Below are positions 17,015-24,983 of a DNA stretch of 64,000 nucleotides, piece by piece. A program made the position numbers and the translations under genes. The stretch is from Miltoncostaea marina (GTDB lineage Bacteria; Actinomycetota; Thermoleophilia; Miltoncostaeales; Miltoncostaeaceae): the NCBI RefSeq assembly GCF_018141525.1, contig NZ_CP064655.1:3194501-3258500 (forward strand). Reading direction: 5' to 3'. How positions within the stretch are numbered: position 1 is the stretch's first letter; each line of letters begins with the position of its first letter. Under the pieces are notes generated by a model, which saw nothing but the letters and a program-made list of their open reading frames with translations, searched no databases and was not told the DNA's origin.

Positions 17015-17461
17015 GTGACCCGGTGGATCCACATCCTGCTGCCCCTCATCGGCGGCGCCATGGTCGCCGCCCAGGCGCCGATCAACGCCCGCCTGCGCAT
17101 CGTGCTCGGCTCGCAGATCGGCAGCGCGGCGATCTCGTTCGCGATCGGGTTGCTGCTGCTGCTCGCGGCGCTGGCCGTGGTGGGCGAGGTGGGCAGCCTC
17201 GGCGACGTCGGCGGCGGGCCGTGGTGGGCCTACCTGGGCGGGGCGGCCGGAGCGGTCTTCGTGGTCGCCACCCTGGTGGCGGCGCCGCGCATCGGCGTGA
17301 CGGCGACGTTCGTGAGCGTGGTGTCCGGCCAGCTCGCGCTGTCGGCGCTCATCGACCGCTACGGCTGGTTCGGCGCGAAGGCGATCGGCACGTCGTGGGA
17401 GCGGGTGGCCGCGCTCGTGCTGCTGCTGGTCAGCCTGGTGCTGCTGCTGCGCTCCACCTGA
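17015..17461 (+). CDS. DMT superfamily protein, YdcZ (DUF606) family
   Basis: 148 residues; GTG 17015 follows GGAGG (17005-17009). Five hydrophobic segments. Family features: IGGAMVAAQAPINARLR near the N terminus, GSQIGSAAISFAIGL, WWAYLGGAAGAVFV and SALIDRYGWFG. YdcZ proteins are small drug/metabolite-transporter relatives of unknown substrate. The 3' end overlaps the convergent aat gene by 32 bases. It is only 50 bases from the ABC permease and may be co-transcribed with it. Confidence 0.82.
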   Translation: MTRWIHILLPLIGGAMVAAQAPINARLRIVLGSQIGSAAISFAIGLLLLLAALAVVGEVGSLGDVGGGPWWAYLGGAAGAVFVVATLVAAPRIGVTATFVSVVSGQLALSALIDRYGWFGAKAIGTSWERVAALVLLLVSLVLLLRST

Positions 17462-18026
17462 GCGGCGGCCGCGCGAGGGCGCGCGCCAGCAGGCGCCGGT
17501 ACTCGGCGGCGCTCACCTCCTGAGCGCCGAAGCGCCGCGTGTGCGGCGAGGCCATCTGGATGTCCCACAGCTCGGCGCCCATCGCGGCGAGCAGGCGCGC
17601 GGCGCCCACGAGCGCCGCGTTGCCGGCGTCGGGCGCCCGGTGGAACATGCTCTCGGAGGTGAACATGGCCCCGATGGACACGCCGAACAGGCCGCCGGCC
17701 AGGCGGCCGTCGCGCCAGGCCTCCACGCTGTGGGCGAAGCCCTCGCGGTGCAGGCGGCCGTAGGCTCGCGCCAGGCGCGGCGTGAGCCACACGCCGTCGC
17801 GCTCGCCCCCGCAGGCGGCGGTCACCTCGTCGAAGGCCGCGTCGACCCGGATCCTGTACGGGGCGCGCCGCAGCGCCCGCGCCACGGAGCGCGGCACGCG
17901 GAAGCCCTCGACCGGCAGGATCGCGCGCGGCTCGGCCTCGTAGAGCGGGACGGGGCCCGGCTCGCCGGGGTCGTCCATCGGGAACAGGCCGCGCGCGTAC
18001 GCGGCCAGCAGCTCGTCGGGGCTCAG
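17430..18026 (-). CDS. aat: Leucyl/phenylalanyl-tRNA--protein transferase
   Basis: Aat adds Leu or Phe to N-terminal Lys/Arg, marking proteins for ClpS/ClpAP. Seen: ELLAAYARGLFPMDD, FRVPRSVARALRR, FDEVTAACGG, VEAWRDGRLAGGLFGVSIG and FTSESMFHRAPDAGN. All are in family order and end with WDIQMASPHTRRFGA. The ORF continues upstream into sequence without family similarity and with no ATG/GTG/TTG near the domain. CTG 18026-18024, overlapping the upstream TGA (CTGA), is the plausible start and gives 198 residues starting at LSPDELLAAYARG. Confidence 0.92.
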   Translation of the reverse strand: MSPDELLAAYARGLFPMDDPGEPGPVPLYEAEPRAILPVEGFRVPRSVARALRRAPYRIRVDAAFDEVTAACGGERDGVWLTPRLARAYGRLHREGFAHSVEAWRDGRLAGGLFGVSIGAMFTSESMFHRAPDAGNAALVGAARLLAAMGAELWDIQMASPHTRRFGAQEVSAAEYRRLLARALARPPLRWSAAAAPG

Positions 18027-18796
18027 GGCCCGGGGGCGGGGGCCGGGGCGGGGACCGGCGCGGGGGCGCGGGCCACGACCCGCGCGCGGGCGACGCCGCC
18101 GCGCCGGGTGATGGCCACGTCCGCCCAGGTGGCGTTGTCGGCCTCGTCCTCCTCGACGAACAGCCCCGGGGCGTCGGCGGTCGCCCAGAGCCGGTAGCGG
18201 CCCGCCGGGAGCCCCGTGACGTCGAGGAACTGGTCCGACAGCCGCCACGAGTAGCGGTCGCCCCAGCCCACCGAGAGGCCCATCGTGAGGCCGCGGCTGC
18301 GCCTGCCGCCACAGCTGTCGCCCCCGTAGACCGGCGCGCGCGGGGCGGCGGTGGCCGGCCCGGCCAGCCGGTCGGTGTCGAAGAAGCAGAAACCCTGCTT
18401 GTGCAGCCGGGCCACGGCCGGCCCGCCGGCGGCGCGGCGCAGCTCGTAGCGGGCGAGGTCGCGCACGTGCCAGTGGCCGTGGCCGTCGCCGCCGAACACC
18501 ATGCGGGCGGCGGTCGGCGCCAGGGCGGGCGGCCCCGCGGAGTCGAGGACCCGCTGCTGGACGGCCCAGGGCGACCCCGGCCCCGCGCGCACCACCCGCA
18601 GCTCGAAGGGCCCCACGCCGCGATTGACGACGATCCCCGAGAAGCGCAGCTCGTCGCGGTCGCCGACGCGCGCCATGCGCACGTCGGCCACCTTGGCGCC
18701 CAGGTCGGGCAGCAGCGGCGCGGCCTCGGCGGCGGACGGCGCGACGGCGAGCGCGAGGAGGGCCCAGGCGAGCGGGCGGCGCGTCAGGGCACCCAC
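18023..18796 (-). CDS. Exported lysyl-oxidase-like copper protein
   Basis: 257 residues from GTG 18796. A signal peptide (RRPLAWALLALAVAPSAAEA) is followed by a ~200-residue domain of the lysyl oxidase type: an HGHWHV copper motif, FCFFDTDR and LPAGRYRLWATAD. Lysyl oxidases use copper and a quinone cofactor to oxidise lysine side chains; bacterial members are known, but their substrates are mostly unknown. The tail is Pro/Ala rich (PAPVPAPAPAPGP). The start overlaps the SDR-like gene by 13 bases; CTG 18787 (CTGA overlap) is an alternative that also keeps the signal peptide. Confidence 0.75.
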   Translation of the reverse strand: MGALTRRPLAWALLALAVAPSAAEAAPLLPDLGAKVADVRMARVGDRDELRFSGIVVNRGVGPFELRVVRAGPGSPWAVQQRVLDSAGPPALAPTAARMVFGGDGHGHWHVRDLARYELRRAAGGPAVARLHKQGFCFFDTDRLAGPATAAPRAPVYGGDSCGGRRSRGLTMGLSVGWGDRYSWRLSDQFLDVTGLPAGRYRLWATADAPGLFVEEDEADNATWADVAITRRGGVARARVVARAPAPVPAPAPAPGP

Positions 18797-19503
18797 GTGT
18801 CCCCGGCCGGCGTGATCACCAGCTCGTGGGTCCAGCCGCGCGGGCTCTGGCCGGCGAGGTAGGCGACCGCCGCCGCCACGTCCTCCGGCGACAGCGACTC
18901 CTCGGGGGGCCGGCCGGCCATCGGCGCGCGGTCGGTCTGGATGATCCCGTCGGCCACGAGCAGCGCGACGTGCACGCCGCGCGGCCGCAGCTCCTGGGCC
19001 ATCGCGTGGGTGAGGGCCCGGGCGCCCGCCTGGGCCGCCGCCCACGGGCCGCGCCCCGGCATCGCCCGGCGCGCCGAGCCGCCCGCCACCTGCACCAGCG
19101 TGCCCGACCCGCGCCGCGCGAGGGCGGCGCCGCCGCCGCGCATGATCGCCCACGCGGCCGGCAGGAACCCGGCGAGCCACGACTCCAGGCGCCCGGGCGG
19201 CGCCTCGGCCACCGGGCCGCCGCCGAACGAGTGGTCGCGAGGCACCGACGTGGTGGCGTTCACCACCAGGTCCAGCCCGCCCAGGTCGCGCTCGGCCCGG
19301 CCGAGGGCCTCAGCGACAGTGGCGTGGTCGGACGCGTCGCCGCGCAGCGTCGCGACCCCGGGGTGCGCCTCGCGCAGCGCGTCGAGGGTCGCGTCGCCGC
19401 GCGCCACCGCCAGCGCGCGCCAGCCGGCCGCGAGACGGTCGGCCACGACCGCCCGCCCGACGTTGCGGGCGCCGAAGACGACGAGGACAGGTGGGCCGGC
19501 CAC
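18784..19503 (-). CDS. SDR-fold protein without the catalytic Tyr/Lys
   Basis: 239 residues from GTG 19503. Short-chain dehydrogenase fold: VLVVFGARNVGRAV (altered cofactor motif), LDLVVNATTS, VQVAGGSARR and a C-terminal VAYLAGQSPRGWTHELV strand. Where SDRs have YxxxK, this protein has PWAAAQAG, so both catalytic residues appear to be lost. It may bind a nucleotide without redox chemistry. It is transcribed divergently from hemB across a ~55-base gap and leads the operon with the lysyl-oxidase-like gene and aat. Confidence 0.75.
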   Translation of the reverse strand: MAGPPVLVVFGARNVGRAVVADRLAAGWRALAVARGDATLDALREAHPGVATLRGDASDHATVAEALGRAERDLGGLDLVVNATTSVPRDHSFGGGPVAEAPPGRLESWLAGFLPAAWAIMRGGGAALARRGSGTLVQVAGGSARRAMPGRGPWAAAQAGARALTHAMAQELRPRGVHVALLVADGIIQTDRAPMAGRPPEESLSPEDVAAAVAYLAGQSPRGWTHELVITPAGDTWVP

Positions 19504-19542
19504 GGGGGCAGTCTGGCAGCGGCCCGCGCGCCTGTGCAGGGG

Positions 19543-19548
19543 TAGACT
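19543..19548 (+). promoter_or_regulatory. -10-like TAGACT before hemB
   Basis: TAGACT ends 7 bases before GTG 19556 and 10 before ATG 19559, so the mRNA would be leaderless or nearly so. There is no ribosome binding site between it and the start. No -35 box is clear. Confidence 0.55.
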
Positions 19549-19558
19549 CCCACGGGTG

Positions 19559-20569
19559 ATGGAGGGCACCCGGATCGAGGCGCGCGCCGCCTTCCCGCAG
19601 CTGCGCATGCGCCGGCTGCGCGCCGGCGCGACCATGCGCCGCATGGTGCGCGAGACGCGCCTCTCGGCCGATCAGCTCGTGCTGCCGCTGTTCGCGATCG
19701 AGGGCCGCGGCGCGCGCGTGCCGATCGACGCGCTGCCCGGCCAGGCGCGCATGTCGCCCGACCTGATCGCCGCCACCGCCCGGCGCGCGTACGCCGCGGG
19801 CGTGCCCGCGATCCTGCTGTTCGGCGTCACCTACCGGAAGGACGCCGCCGGGTCGGCCGCCTACGAGGCGGACGGCGTGGTGCAGACCGCCGTCGCGGCC
19901 GTGAAGGACGCCGTGCCGGAGATGGTCGTGATGACCGACGTCTGCCTCTGCGGCTACACCGACCACGGCCACTGCGGCGTGCTCGTGGACGGCGAGGTGC
20001 ACAACGACGCCAGCCTCGAGCTGCTCGCCCGCACCGCCGTGAGCCACGCCGAGGCGGGCGCCGACGTGGTGGCCCCCAGCGACATGATGGACGGGCGCGT
20101 CGGCGCGATCCGCGCGGCGCTCGACGCGGAGGGCCACGAGGGCGCCGCGATCCTCGCCTACTCCGCCAAGTACGCCTCGGCGTTCTACGGGCCGTTCCGC
20201 GAGGCGGCCGGCTCCGCCCCGGGGCACGGGGACCGCCGGGGGTACCAGATGGACCCGGCCAACGGCCGGGAGGCCCTGCGCGAGACGCTGCTCGACGTGG
20301 CCGAGGGCGCGGACATGGTCATGGTGAAGCCCGCCGCCGCCTACCTGGACGTGATCGCCGGCGTGCGCGCCGCGACGGACCTGCCCGTCGTCGCCTACCA
20401 CGTGAGCGGCGAGTACTCGATGCTGAAGGCGGCCGCCGAGCGCGGCTGGCTCGACGAGCGCCTGGCCGCGACGGAGGTGCTCACCGGCATCGCCCGCGCC
20501 GGCGCCGACCTGCTCATCACCTACTACGCCGAGGACGCCGCTCGGTGGCTGAGGGAAGAGGTGGCATGA
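19559..20569 (+). CDS. hemB: Delta-aminolevulinic acid dehydratase (porphobilinogen synthase)
   Basis: 336 residues. It condenses two 5-aminolevulinates to porphobilinogen. Seen: RMRRLRAGATMRRMVRET, QLVLPLFAIEG, the metal-site segment TDVCLCGYTDHGHCGVL (three cysteines, Zn-type), SDMMDGRVGAIR, YSAKYASAFYGPFR with the Schiff-base Lys, and MVMVKPAAAYLDV with the second Lys. ATG 19559 is preceded directly by an in-frame GTG; a -10-like box 10 bases upstream suggests leaderless expression. It heads a run hemB-ahbAB-hemL-unknown-ubiD in which each gene overlaps the next by 4 bases. Confidence 0.97.
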   Translation: MEGTRIEARAAFPQLRMRRLRAGATMRRMVRETRLSADQLVLPLFAIEGRGARVPIDALPGQARMSPDLIAATARRAYAAGVPAILLFGVTYRKDAAGSAAYEADGVVQTAVAAVKDAVPEMVVMTDVCLCGYTDHGHCGVLVDGEVHNDASLELLARTAVSHAEAGADVVAPSDMMDGRVGAIRAALDAEGHEGAAILAYSAKYASAFYGPFREAAGSAPGHGDRRGYQMDPANGREALRETLLDVAEGADMVMVKPAAAYLDVIAGVRAATDLPVVAYHVSGEYSMLKAAAERGWLDERLAATEVLTGIARAGADLLITYYAEDAARWLREEVA

Positions 20570-21663
20570 CCACGACCGCGACGGGCCCACGGGTCCACCA
20601 CAAGCCGGACGAGGCCGACCGCGAGCTGCTCAACCAGCTCCAGGCCGGGCTCGCCTTCGTCCGCGAGCCCTTCGCCGAGGTCGGGTCGCGCATCGGCATG
20701 GACGAGGAGGAGGTGCTGCGGCGCCTCACCCGCCTCAAGGAGGCGAGCATCGTCCGCCAGCTCTCGGCGATCTTCGACACGCGCGCGCTGGGGTACCGCA
20801 GCAGCCTCGTGGCGGCCCGCTACCCGGCGGACAGGCTGTTCGAGGGCGCCGACATCGTGGGCGGCCACCCCGGCGTGAGCCACAACTACCGGCGCACCCA
20901 CGCCTTCAACCTCTGGTACACGCTCGCCGTCGACCCCGAGTCGCGCATCGGCCTCGAGGAGACCATGGAGCGGCTGCACGCCGCGTCGGGCGCCGAGTCG
21001 ACCCGCCTGCTGCCGACGCTGAAGCTCTACAAGATCAACGTGCAGCTCGACATGACCGGCAGCCGCCCCACCGACGCGAAGGAGGAGGCCCCCAAGCCGG
21101 CCCCCAGGCGCGGGGACGGGGTGCTGCCGACGGACGAGGACAAGCGCCTCATCCTGCTGCTGCAGCGCGACCTGCCGGTGGTGTCGCGCCCCTTCGACGA
21201 CTGGGCCGAGGAGGCGGGCATGGCGCCGCAGGCGCTGCTCGACGCCTGCCAGGTGTTCGTCGACCGGGCGTACATGCGCCGCTTCGCGGCCGTGCTCAAC
21301 CACCGCAAGGCCGGCTTCGGCGCCAACGGCATGGCCGTCTGGAAGGTGCCCGAGGACCAGCTCGAGGAGATCGGCCCGCGCATGGCCGCCTTCAAGGCCG
21401 TGTCGCACTGCTACAAGCGGCCGACCTACCCGGACTGGCCCTACAGCATCTTCACGATGGTCCACGCGCGCTCGAAGGAGGCCTGCGAGGAGGCCATCGC
21501 GGCGATCGCCGAGGACACGGGCATCACCGACCCCGACCGGCGCGCGGTGCTCTACTCGACGTACGAGTTCAAGAAGATCCGGCTGCTCTACTTCACCCCG
21601 GACTACCGCGAGTGGGAGGACCGGGCCCTGGCCGGGCAGCCCCTGCCGCGCTGGAAGCACTGA
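20566..21663 (+). CDS. Fused AhbA-AhbB-like (NirDL-type) siroheme decarboxylase or Lrp-like heme regulator
   Basis: 365 residues; ATG 20566 overlaps the hemB stop (ATGA). Two homologous halves (~15-165 and ~185-350) are joined by a Lys/Pro-rich linker. Each begins with an AsnC/Lrp-type helix-turn-helix (DRELLNQLQAGLAFVREPF; DKRLILLLQRDLPVVSRPF) followed by a ferredoxin-like domain with the AhbA/AhbB signature: GVSHNYRRTHAFNLWYTL (His106) and AVSHCYKRPTYPDWPYSIF (His281). In archaea and sulfate reducers AhbA and AhbB are separate subunits that decarboxylate siroheme toward heme; NirD/L/G/H do the same toward heme d1. Here they are one chain inside a hemB-hemL operon. Whether it is an enzyme or a tetrapyrrole-sensing regulator is open. 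Confidence 0.82.
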   Translation: MTTTATGPRVHHKPDEADRELLNQLQAGLAFVREPFAEVGSRIGMDEEEVLRRLTRLKEASIVRQLSAIFDTRALGYRSSLVAARYPADRLFEGADIVGGHPGVSHNYRRTHAFNLWYTLAVDPESRIGLEETMERLHAASGAESTRLLPTLKLYKINVQLDMTGSRPTDAKEEAPKPAPRRGDGVLPTDEDKRLILLLQRDLPVVSRPFDDWAEEAGMAPQALLDACQVFVDRAYMRRFAAVLNHRKAGFGANGMAVWKVPEDQLEEIGPRMAAFKAVSHCYKRPTYPDWPYSIFTMVHARSKEACEEAIAAIAEDTGITDPDRRAVLYSTYEFKKIRLLYFTPDYREWEDRALAGQPLPRWKH

Positions 21664-22925
21664 GCGCGCCCGCGGGAACGCGCAGCGCGGAGCTGTTCGC
21701 GCGCGCGAACGAGGTGCTGGTGGGCGGCGTCAACTCGCCGGTGCGGGCGATGCGCTCGATCGGCCGCGACCCGGTCTTCATCCAGTGCGCGGCCGGCCCC
21801 TACGTCTGGGACGTCGACGGCACCCGCTACGTCGACTACCTGTCGACCTGGGGCCCGGCGATCCTGGGCCACGCGCCCGACGCGGTCGTGCGCGCGGTGG
21901 AGCGCGCGCTGCCGCTCGGCACGTCGTTCGGCGCGCCCACCGAGCGCGAGGTGCGCTTCGCCGAGGCCGTCTGCGAGGCGGTCCCCTCGGTCGAGCGGCT
22001 GCGCATGACCTCGTCCGGCAGCGAGGCGGTGATGGGCGCGCTGCGCCTGGCCCGGGCGGCGACCGGCCGCGACGTGATCGTGAAGGTGGCGGGCGGCTAC
22101 CACGGCGCGGTCGACGGCCTGCTCGCCGAGGCGGGCAGCGGCCTGACCACGCTCGGCGTCCCGTCGAGCCCGGGCGTGACCGCGGCCGCGACCGCGGCGA
22201 CGCGGATCGTGCCCTACAACGACGCCGCGGCGGCGGCCGCGGCGCTCGACGGCGCGGCGGCGATGATCGTGGAGCCGGTCGCGGGCAACATGGGCGTCGT
22301 GCCGCCCGCCGACGGCTACCTGCGGGCGCTGCGCGAGGCGTGCGACCGGGCGGGGGCGCTGCTGATCCTCGACGAGGTGATCACGGGCTTCCGCGTCGCC
22401 CGCGGCGGGGCCCAGGAGCGCTACGGGGTGCGCGCCGACATCACCTGCTTCGGCAAGATCATCGGCGGCGGCCTGCCGGTCGGCGCCTTCGGCGGCCGCG
22501 CCGACGTGATGCGCGAGCTCGCCCCCGAGGGCCCCTGCTACCAGGCGGGGACGCTGTCGGGCAACCCGCTCGCCACCGCCGCCGGGCTCGCCGTGCTCGG
22601 CGAGCTGGCCGCCGACGGCGTCTACGAGCGGCTCGAGGCGGGCGGCGCGGCGCTGGAGGAGGCCATCGTCGCGAGCGGCGCGCCCGTGACGATCAACCGG
22701 GTCGGCTCGATGCTGACCCCGTTCTTCGCCGACGGCCCGGTGCGCGACTACGCGAGCGCGACCGCCGCCGACACCGACCGCTACGCCCGGTTCGCGCGCG
22801 TGCTGCTGGCCGAGGGCGTCTACCCGCCCCCGTCGCAGTTCGAGGCCTGGTTCACCGGGCTGACGCACGGCGAGGAGGAGCTGCGCCACACCCGCGAGGC
22901 GCTCGCCCGGGCGGCCGAGGCGTGA
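21660..22925 (+). CDS. hemL: Glutamate-1-semialdehyde 2,1-aminomutase
   Basis: 421 residues. A PLP enzyme that makes 5-aminolevulinate from glutamate-1-semialdehyde (C5 route). Seen: LVGGVNSPVRAMRSIG, YLSTWGPAILGHAP, RMTSSGSEAVMGALRLARAA, LLILDEVITGFRVA, CFGKIIGGGLPVGAFGG (PLP Lys) and YQAGTLSGNPLA. No ATG/GTG/TTG fits the N terminus; the next GTG is inside the conserved GGVNSPVR region. CTG 21660 overlaps the upstream TGA (CTGA) and gives LSAPAGTRSAELFARANEVL, exactly the usual family start, so a CTG start is well supported. No hemA is seen in the window. Confidence 0.95.
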   Translation: MSAPAGTRSAELFARANEVLVGGVNSPVRAMRSIGRDPVFIQCAAGPYVWDVDGTRYVDYLSTWGPAILGHAPDAVVRAVERALPLGTSFGAPTEREVRFAEAVCEAVPSVERLRMTSSGSEAVMGALRLARAATGRDVIVKVAGGYHGAVDGLLAEAGSGLTTLGVPSSPGVTAAATAATRIVPYNDAAAAAAALDGAAAMIVEPVAGNMGVVPPADGYLRALREACDRAGALLILDEVITGFRVARGGAQERYGVRADITCFGKIIGGGLPVGAFGGRADVMRELAPEGPCYQAGTLSGNPLATAAGLAVLGELAADGVYERLEAGGAALEEAIVASGAPVTINRVGSMLTPFFADGPVRDYASATAADTDRYARFARVLLAEGVYPPPSQFEAWFTGLTHGEEELRHTREALARAAEA

Positions 22926-23440
22926 GGGCCGTGCTCGCGGGCGAGCCCGGCTTCGCCGCCGAGCTGGTCTGGCCGGCCGCCGAGCCGCTGCTCGCGCCGC
23001 TCGTCTCGCCGCCGCTGTCGGCCGACGAGGCCGAGGGCCTGGACCTGATCCTCGAGGGGTTCCTGCTGCACCACGGCCGGCCGCGCCACCTGGCGCCATC
23101 CGAGCCGGGGCGCGAGGTGCTGGCCGGGGACTACTGCTACGCGACCGGCCTCGTGCGCATCGCGGCCGCCGGCGACCTGTTCGTGGTCGAGGCCCTCGCC
23201 GACCTGATCGCGCTCGGGGCGGGCCTGGTGGCGGCCGGCGAGCGGGAGGGGCTCGAGCCGCTGTGGCGCGCCACGACGCTCGCGATCGCGCGCCGGCGCG
23301 GCCCGGCCGAGGCCGAGACGGCGCACCGCTTCCTGGAGGCGCAGGGCGCGCTGCGGTCGGCCGGCGACGCCGGGCCGCTGGCCGCGCTCGCCGCCGGGCT
23401 GCCGCCCACCCCCCCGCTGGCCGAGGCCCTCGCGGCGTGA
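22922..23440 (+). CDS. Uncharacterised helical protein, resembles part of a prenyl diphosphate synthase
   Basis: 172 residues from GTG 22922 (GTGA overlap with hemL). I do not recognise a named family. It is alpha-helical and Ala/Leu-rich. The stretch LEGFLLHHGRPRH, GREVLAGDYCYATGL and VRIAAAGDLFVVEALADLIA follows the pattern that trans-isoprenyl diphosphate synthases show between their two Asp-rich motifs (compare RRGRPTVAE and AVCTGDYLFARAF in the polyprenyl synthase at 28717). The catalytic DDxxD motifs are absent, so it cannot make chains alone. Its position between hemL and ubiD, coupled by overlaps on both sides, suggests a role in tetrapyrrole or quinone assembly, perhaps as an accessory subunit. 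The similarity is by eye only. Confidence 0.6.
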   Translation: MRAVLAGEPGFAAELVWPAAEPLLAPLVSPPLSADEAEGLDLILEGFLLHHGRPRHLAPSEPGREVLAGDYCYATGLVRIAAAGDLFVVEALADLIALGAGLVAAGEREGLEPLWRATTLAIARRRGPAEAETAHRFLEAQGALRSAGDAGPLAALAAGLPPTPPLAEALAA

Positions 23441-24906
23441 AGGACCTCCGCGAATGGATCCGGGCGCTGGAGCGGGCCGGCGAGCTGGTGCGGATCGGCG
23501 CGCCGGTCGACCCCCGCCTGGAGATCACCGAGATCACCGACCGCGTCTCGAAGGCCGGCGGCCCCGCGCTGCTGTTCGAGCACCCGCTCGGCAGCCGCAT
23601 GCCGGTGCTGATCAACCAGTTCGGCAGCGACCGGCGCATGTGCATGGCGCTCGGCGCGGACAGCCTCGACGCCGTGGGCGGGCGCATCGAGAACCTGCTC
23701 GACCTGCAGCCCCCGCAGGGCGTCATCGCGAAGATGCGGACGCTCGGCAAGCTGCGCGAGCTGGCCGCGACCCCGGCGAAGGTCGTGCGCGAGGGGCCGT
23801 GCCAGGAGGTGTGGGTCGATGACCCGGACCTCGACCTGCTGCCGATCCTGACCTGCTGGCCCGGCGACGGCGGGCCGTTCGTGACCCTGCCCCTGGTCTT
23901 CAGCCGCGACCCGGTGACCGGGGCGCGCAACTGCGGCATGTACCGCATCCAGAAGGTCGACCGGCGCACGGCGATGATGCACTGGCAGATCCACAAGGAC
24001 GGCGCGGCCCACCTGCGCGACTCGCAGGGCCGCGTCCCGGTGGCGGTCGCGATCGGCACGCACCCGGCCACGACCTACTCCGCCACCGCGCCGCTGCCGC
24101 CCGGCATCGACGAGATGATGTTCGCGGGCTTCCTGCGCCGGCGCGGCGTGGAGATGGTGCGCTGCCGCACGGTCGACCTCGAGGTGCCGGCCGAGTCCGA
24201 GATCGTGCTCGAGGGCTACGTCGACGCGACCGACCTGCGCCCGGAGGGGCCGTTCGGCGACCACACCGGCTTCTACACGCCGCAGGACGACTACCCGACC
24301 TTCCACCTGACCGGCATGTCGATGCGCCGCGACGCGATCTACGCCACCACGATCGTCGGCGTGCCGCCGATGGAGGACTACTTCCTCGGCAAGGCCACGG
24401 AGCGCATCTTCCTGCCGCTCATCCGCACCTCGGCGCCGGACATCATCGACATGAACCTGCCGCTCGAGGGCGTCTTCCACAACTGCGCGATCGTCTCCGT
24501 GCGCAAGCGCTACCCGGGGCACGCCAAGAAGCTCATGAACACGGTCTGGGGCCTCGGGCTGCTGTCGCTGAGCCGCTGCGTGATCGTGGTCGACCACGAC
24601 GTCGACGTGCAGGACGTCTCGGCCGTGGCCTTCCAGGCCTTCTCGAACGTCGACCCGGCGCGCGACGCCATGATCGTGGAGGGCCCGGTCGACGCGCTCG
24701 ATCACGCGGCCCCCTACTTCGCCTACGGCTCGAAGATCGGCTTCGACGCCACCCGCAAGTGGGAGGGCGAGGGGGTCGTGCGCCCCTGGCCGGACGCGAT
24801 CCGGATGAGCGATGATGTGCGCGCCCTCGTCGATCGGCGCTGGGCCGAGTACGGCATCGCGTCGCCCGCGGACAAAGGGACGTCCGGCCCCGGCCCGCGT
24901 CGTTGA
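23437..24906 (+). CDS. ubiD: UbiD-family decarboxylase (menaquinone pathway candidate, MqnL-like)
   Basis: 489 residues from GTG 23437 (GTGA overlap with the previous gene). UbiD enzymes use prenylated FMN to remove a carboxyl group from an aromatic ring. Seen: DLREWIRALERAGELVRI at the start, NCGMYRIQKVDRRTAMMHW, RPEGPFGDHTGFYTP (the Glu/Asp catalytic region), PPMEDYFLG and KKLMNTVWG. With ubiX (27372) supplying the cofactor and menG (28010) the methylation, it fits the late futalosine-route steps, where 1,4-dihydroxy-6-naphthoate is prenylated, decarboxylated and methylated. The prenyltransferase (MqnP/UbiA type) is not in the window. The exact substrate is inferred from context. Confidence 0.92.
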   Translation: MKDLREWIRALERAGELVRIGAPVDPRLEITEITDRVSKAGGPALLFEHPLGSRMPVLINQFGSDRRMCMALGADSLDAVGGRIENLLDLQPPQGVIAKMRTLGKLRELAATPAKVVREGPCQEVWVDDPDLDLLPILTCWPGDGGPFVTLPLVFSRDPVTGARNCGMYRIQKVDRRTAMMHWQIHKDGAAHLRDSQGRVPVAVAIGTHPATTYSATAPLPPGIDEMMFAGFLRRRGVEMVRCRTVDLEVPAESEIVLEGYVDATDLRPEGPFGDHTGFYTPQDDYPTFHLTGMSMRRDAIYATTIVGVPPMEDYFLGKATERIFLPLIRTSAPDIIDMNLPLEGVFHNCAIVSVRKRYPGHAKKLMNTVWGLGLLSLSRCVIVVDHDVDVQDVSAVAFQAFSNVDPARDAMIVEGPVDALDHAAPYFAYGSKIGFDATRKWEGEGVVRPWPDAIRMSDDVRALVDRRWAEYGIASPADKGTSGPGPRR

Positions 24907-24932
24907 ATCTACCCCTCCCGTCGGGTTGAATC
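24902..24932 (+). repeat. Direct repeat GTTGAATC upstream of the cytochrome complex genes
   Basis: Identical 8-mers at 24902-24909 and 24925-24932, 23 bases apart start to start (about two helical turns). The first contains the ubiD stop codon. They lie 50-80 bases before the Rieske TTG start. In such GC-rich DNA, two copies of this AT-containing word are unlikely by chance; an activator or repressor site pair is possible. Confidence 0.4.
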
Positions 24933-24983
24933 CCCGGGCGTGCCGGGGCTCCGGCCGCTGAACTGACGGCGCAGGAGGGCGGC

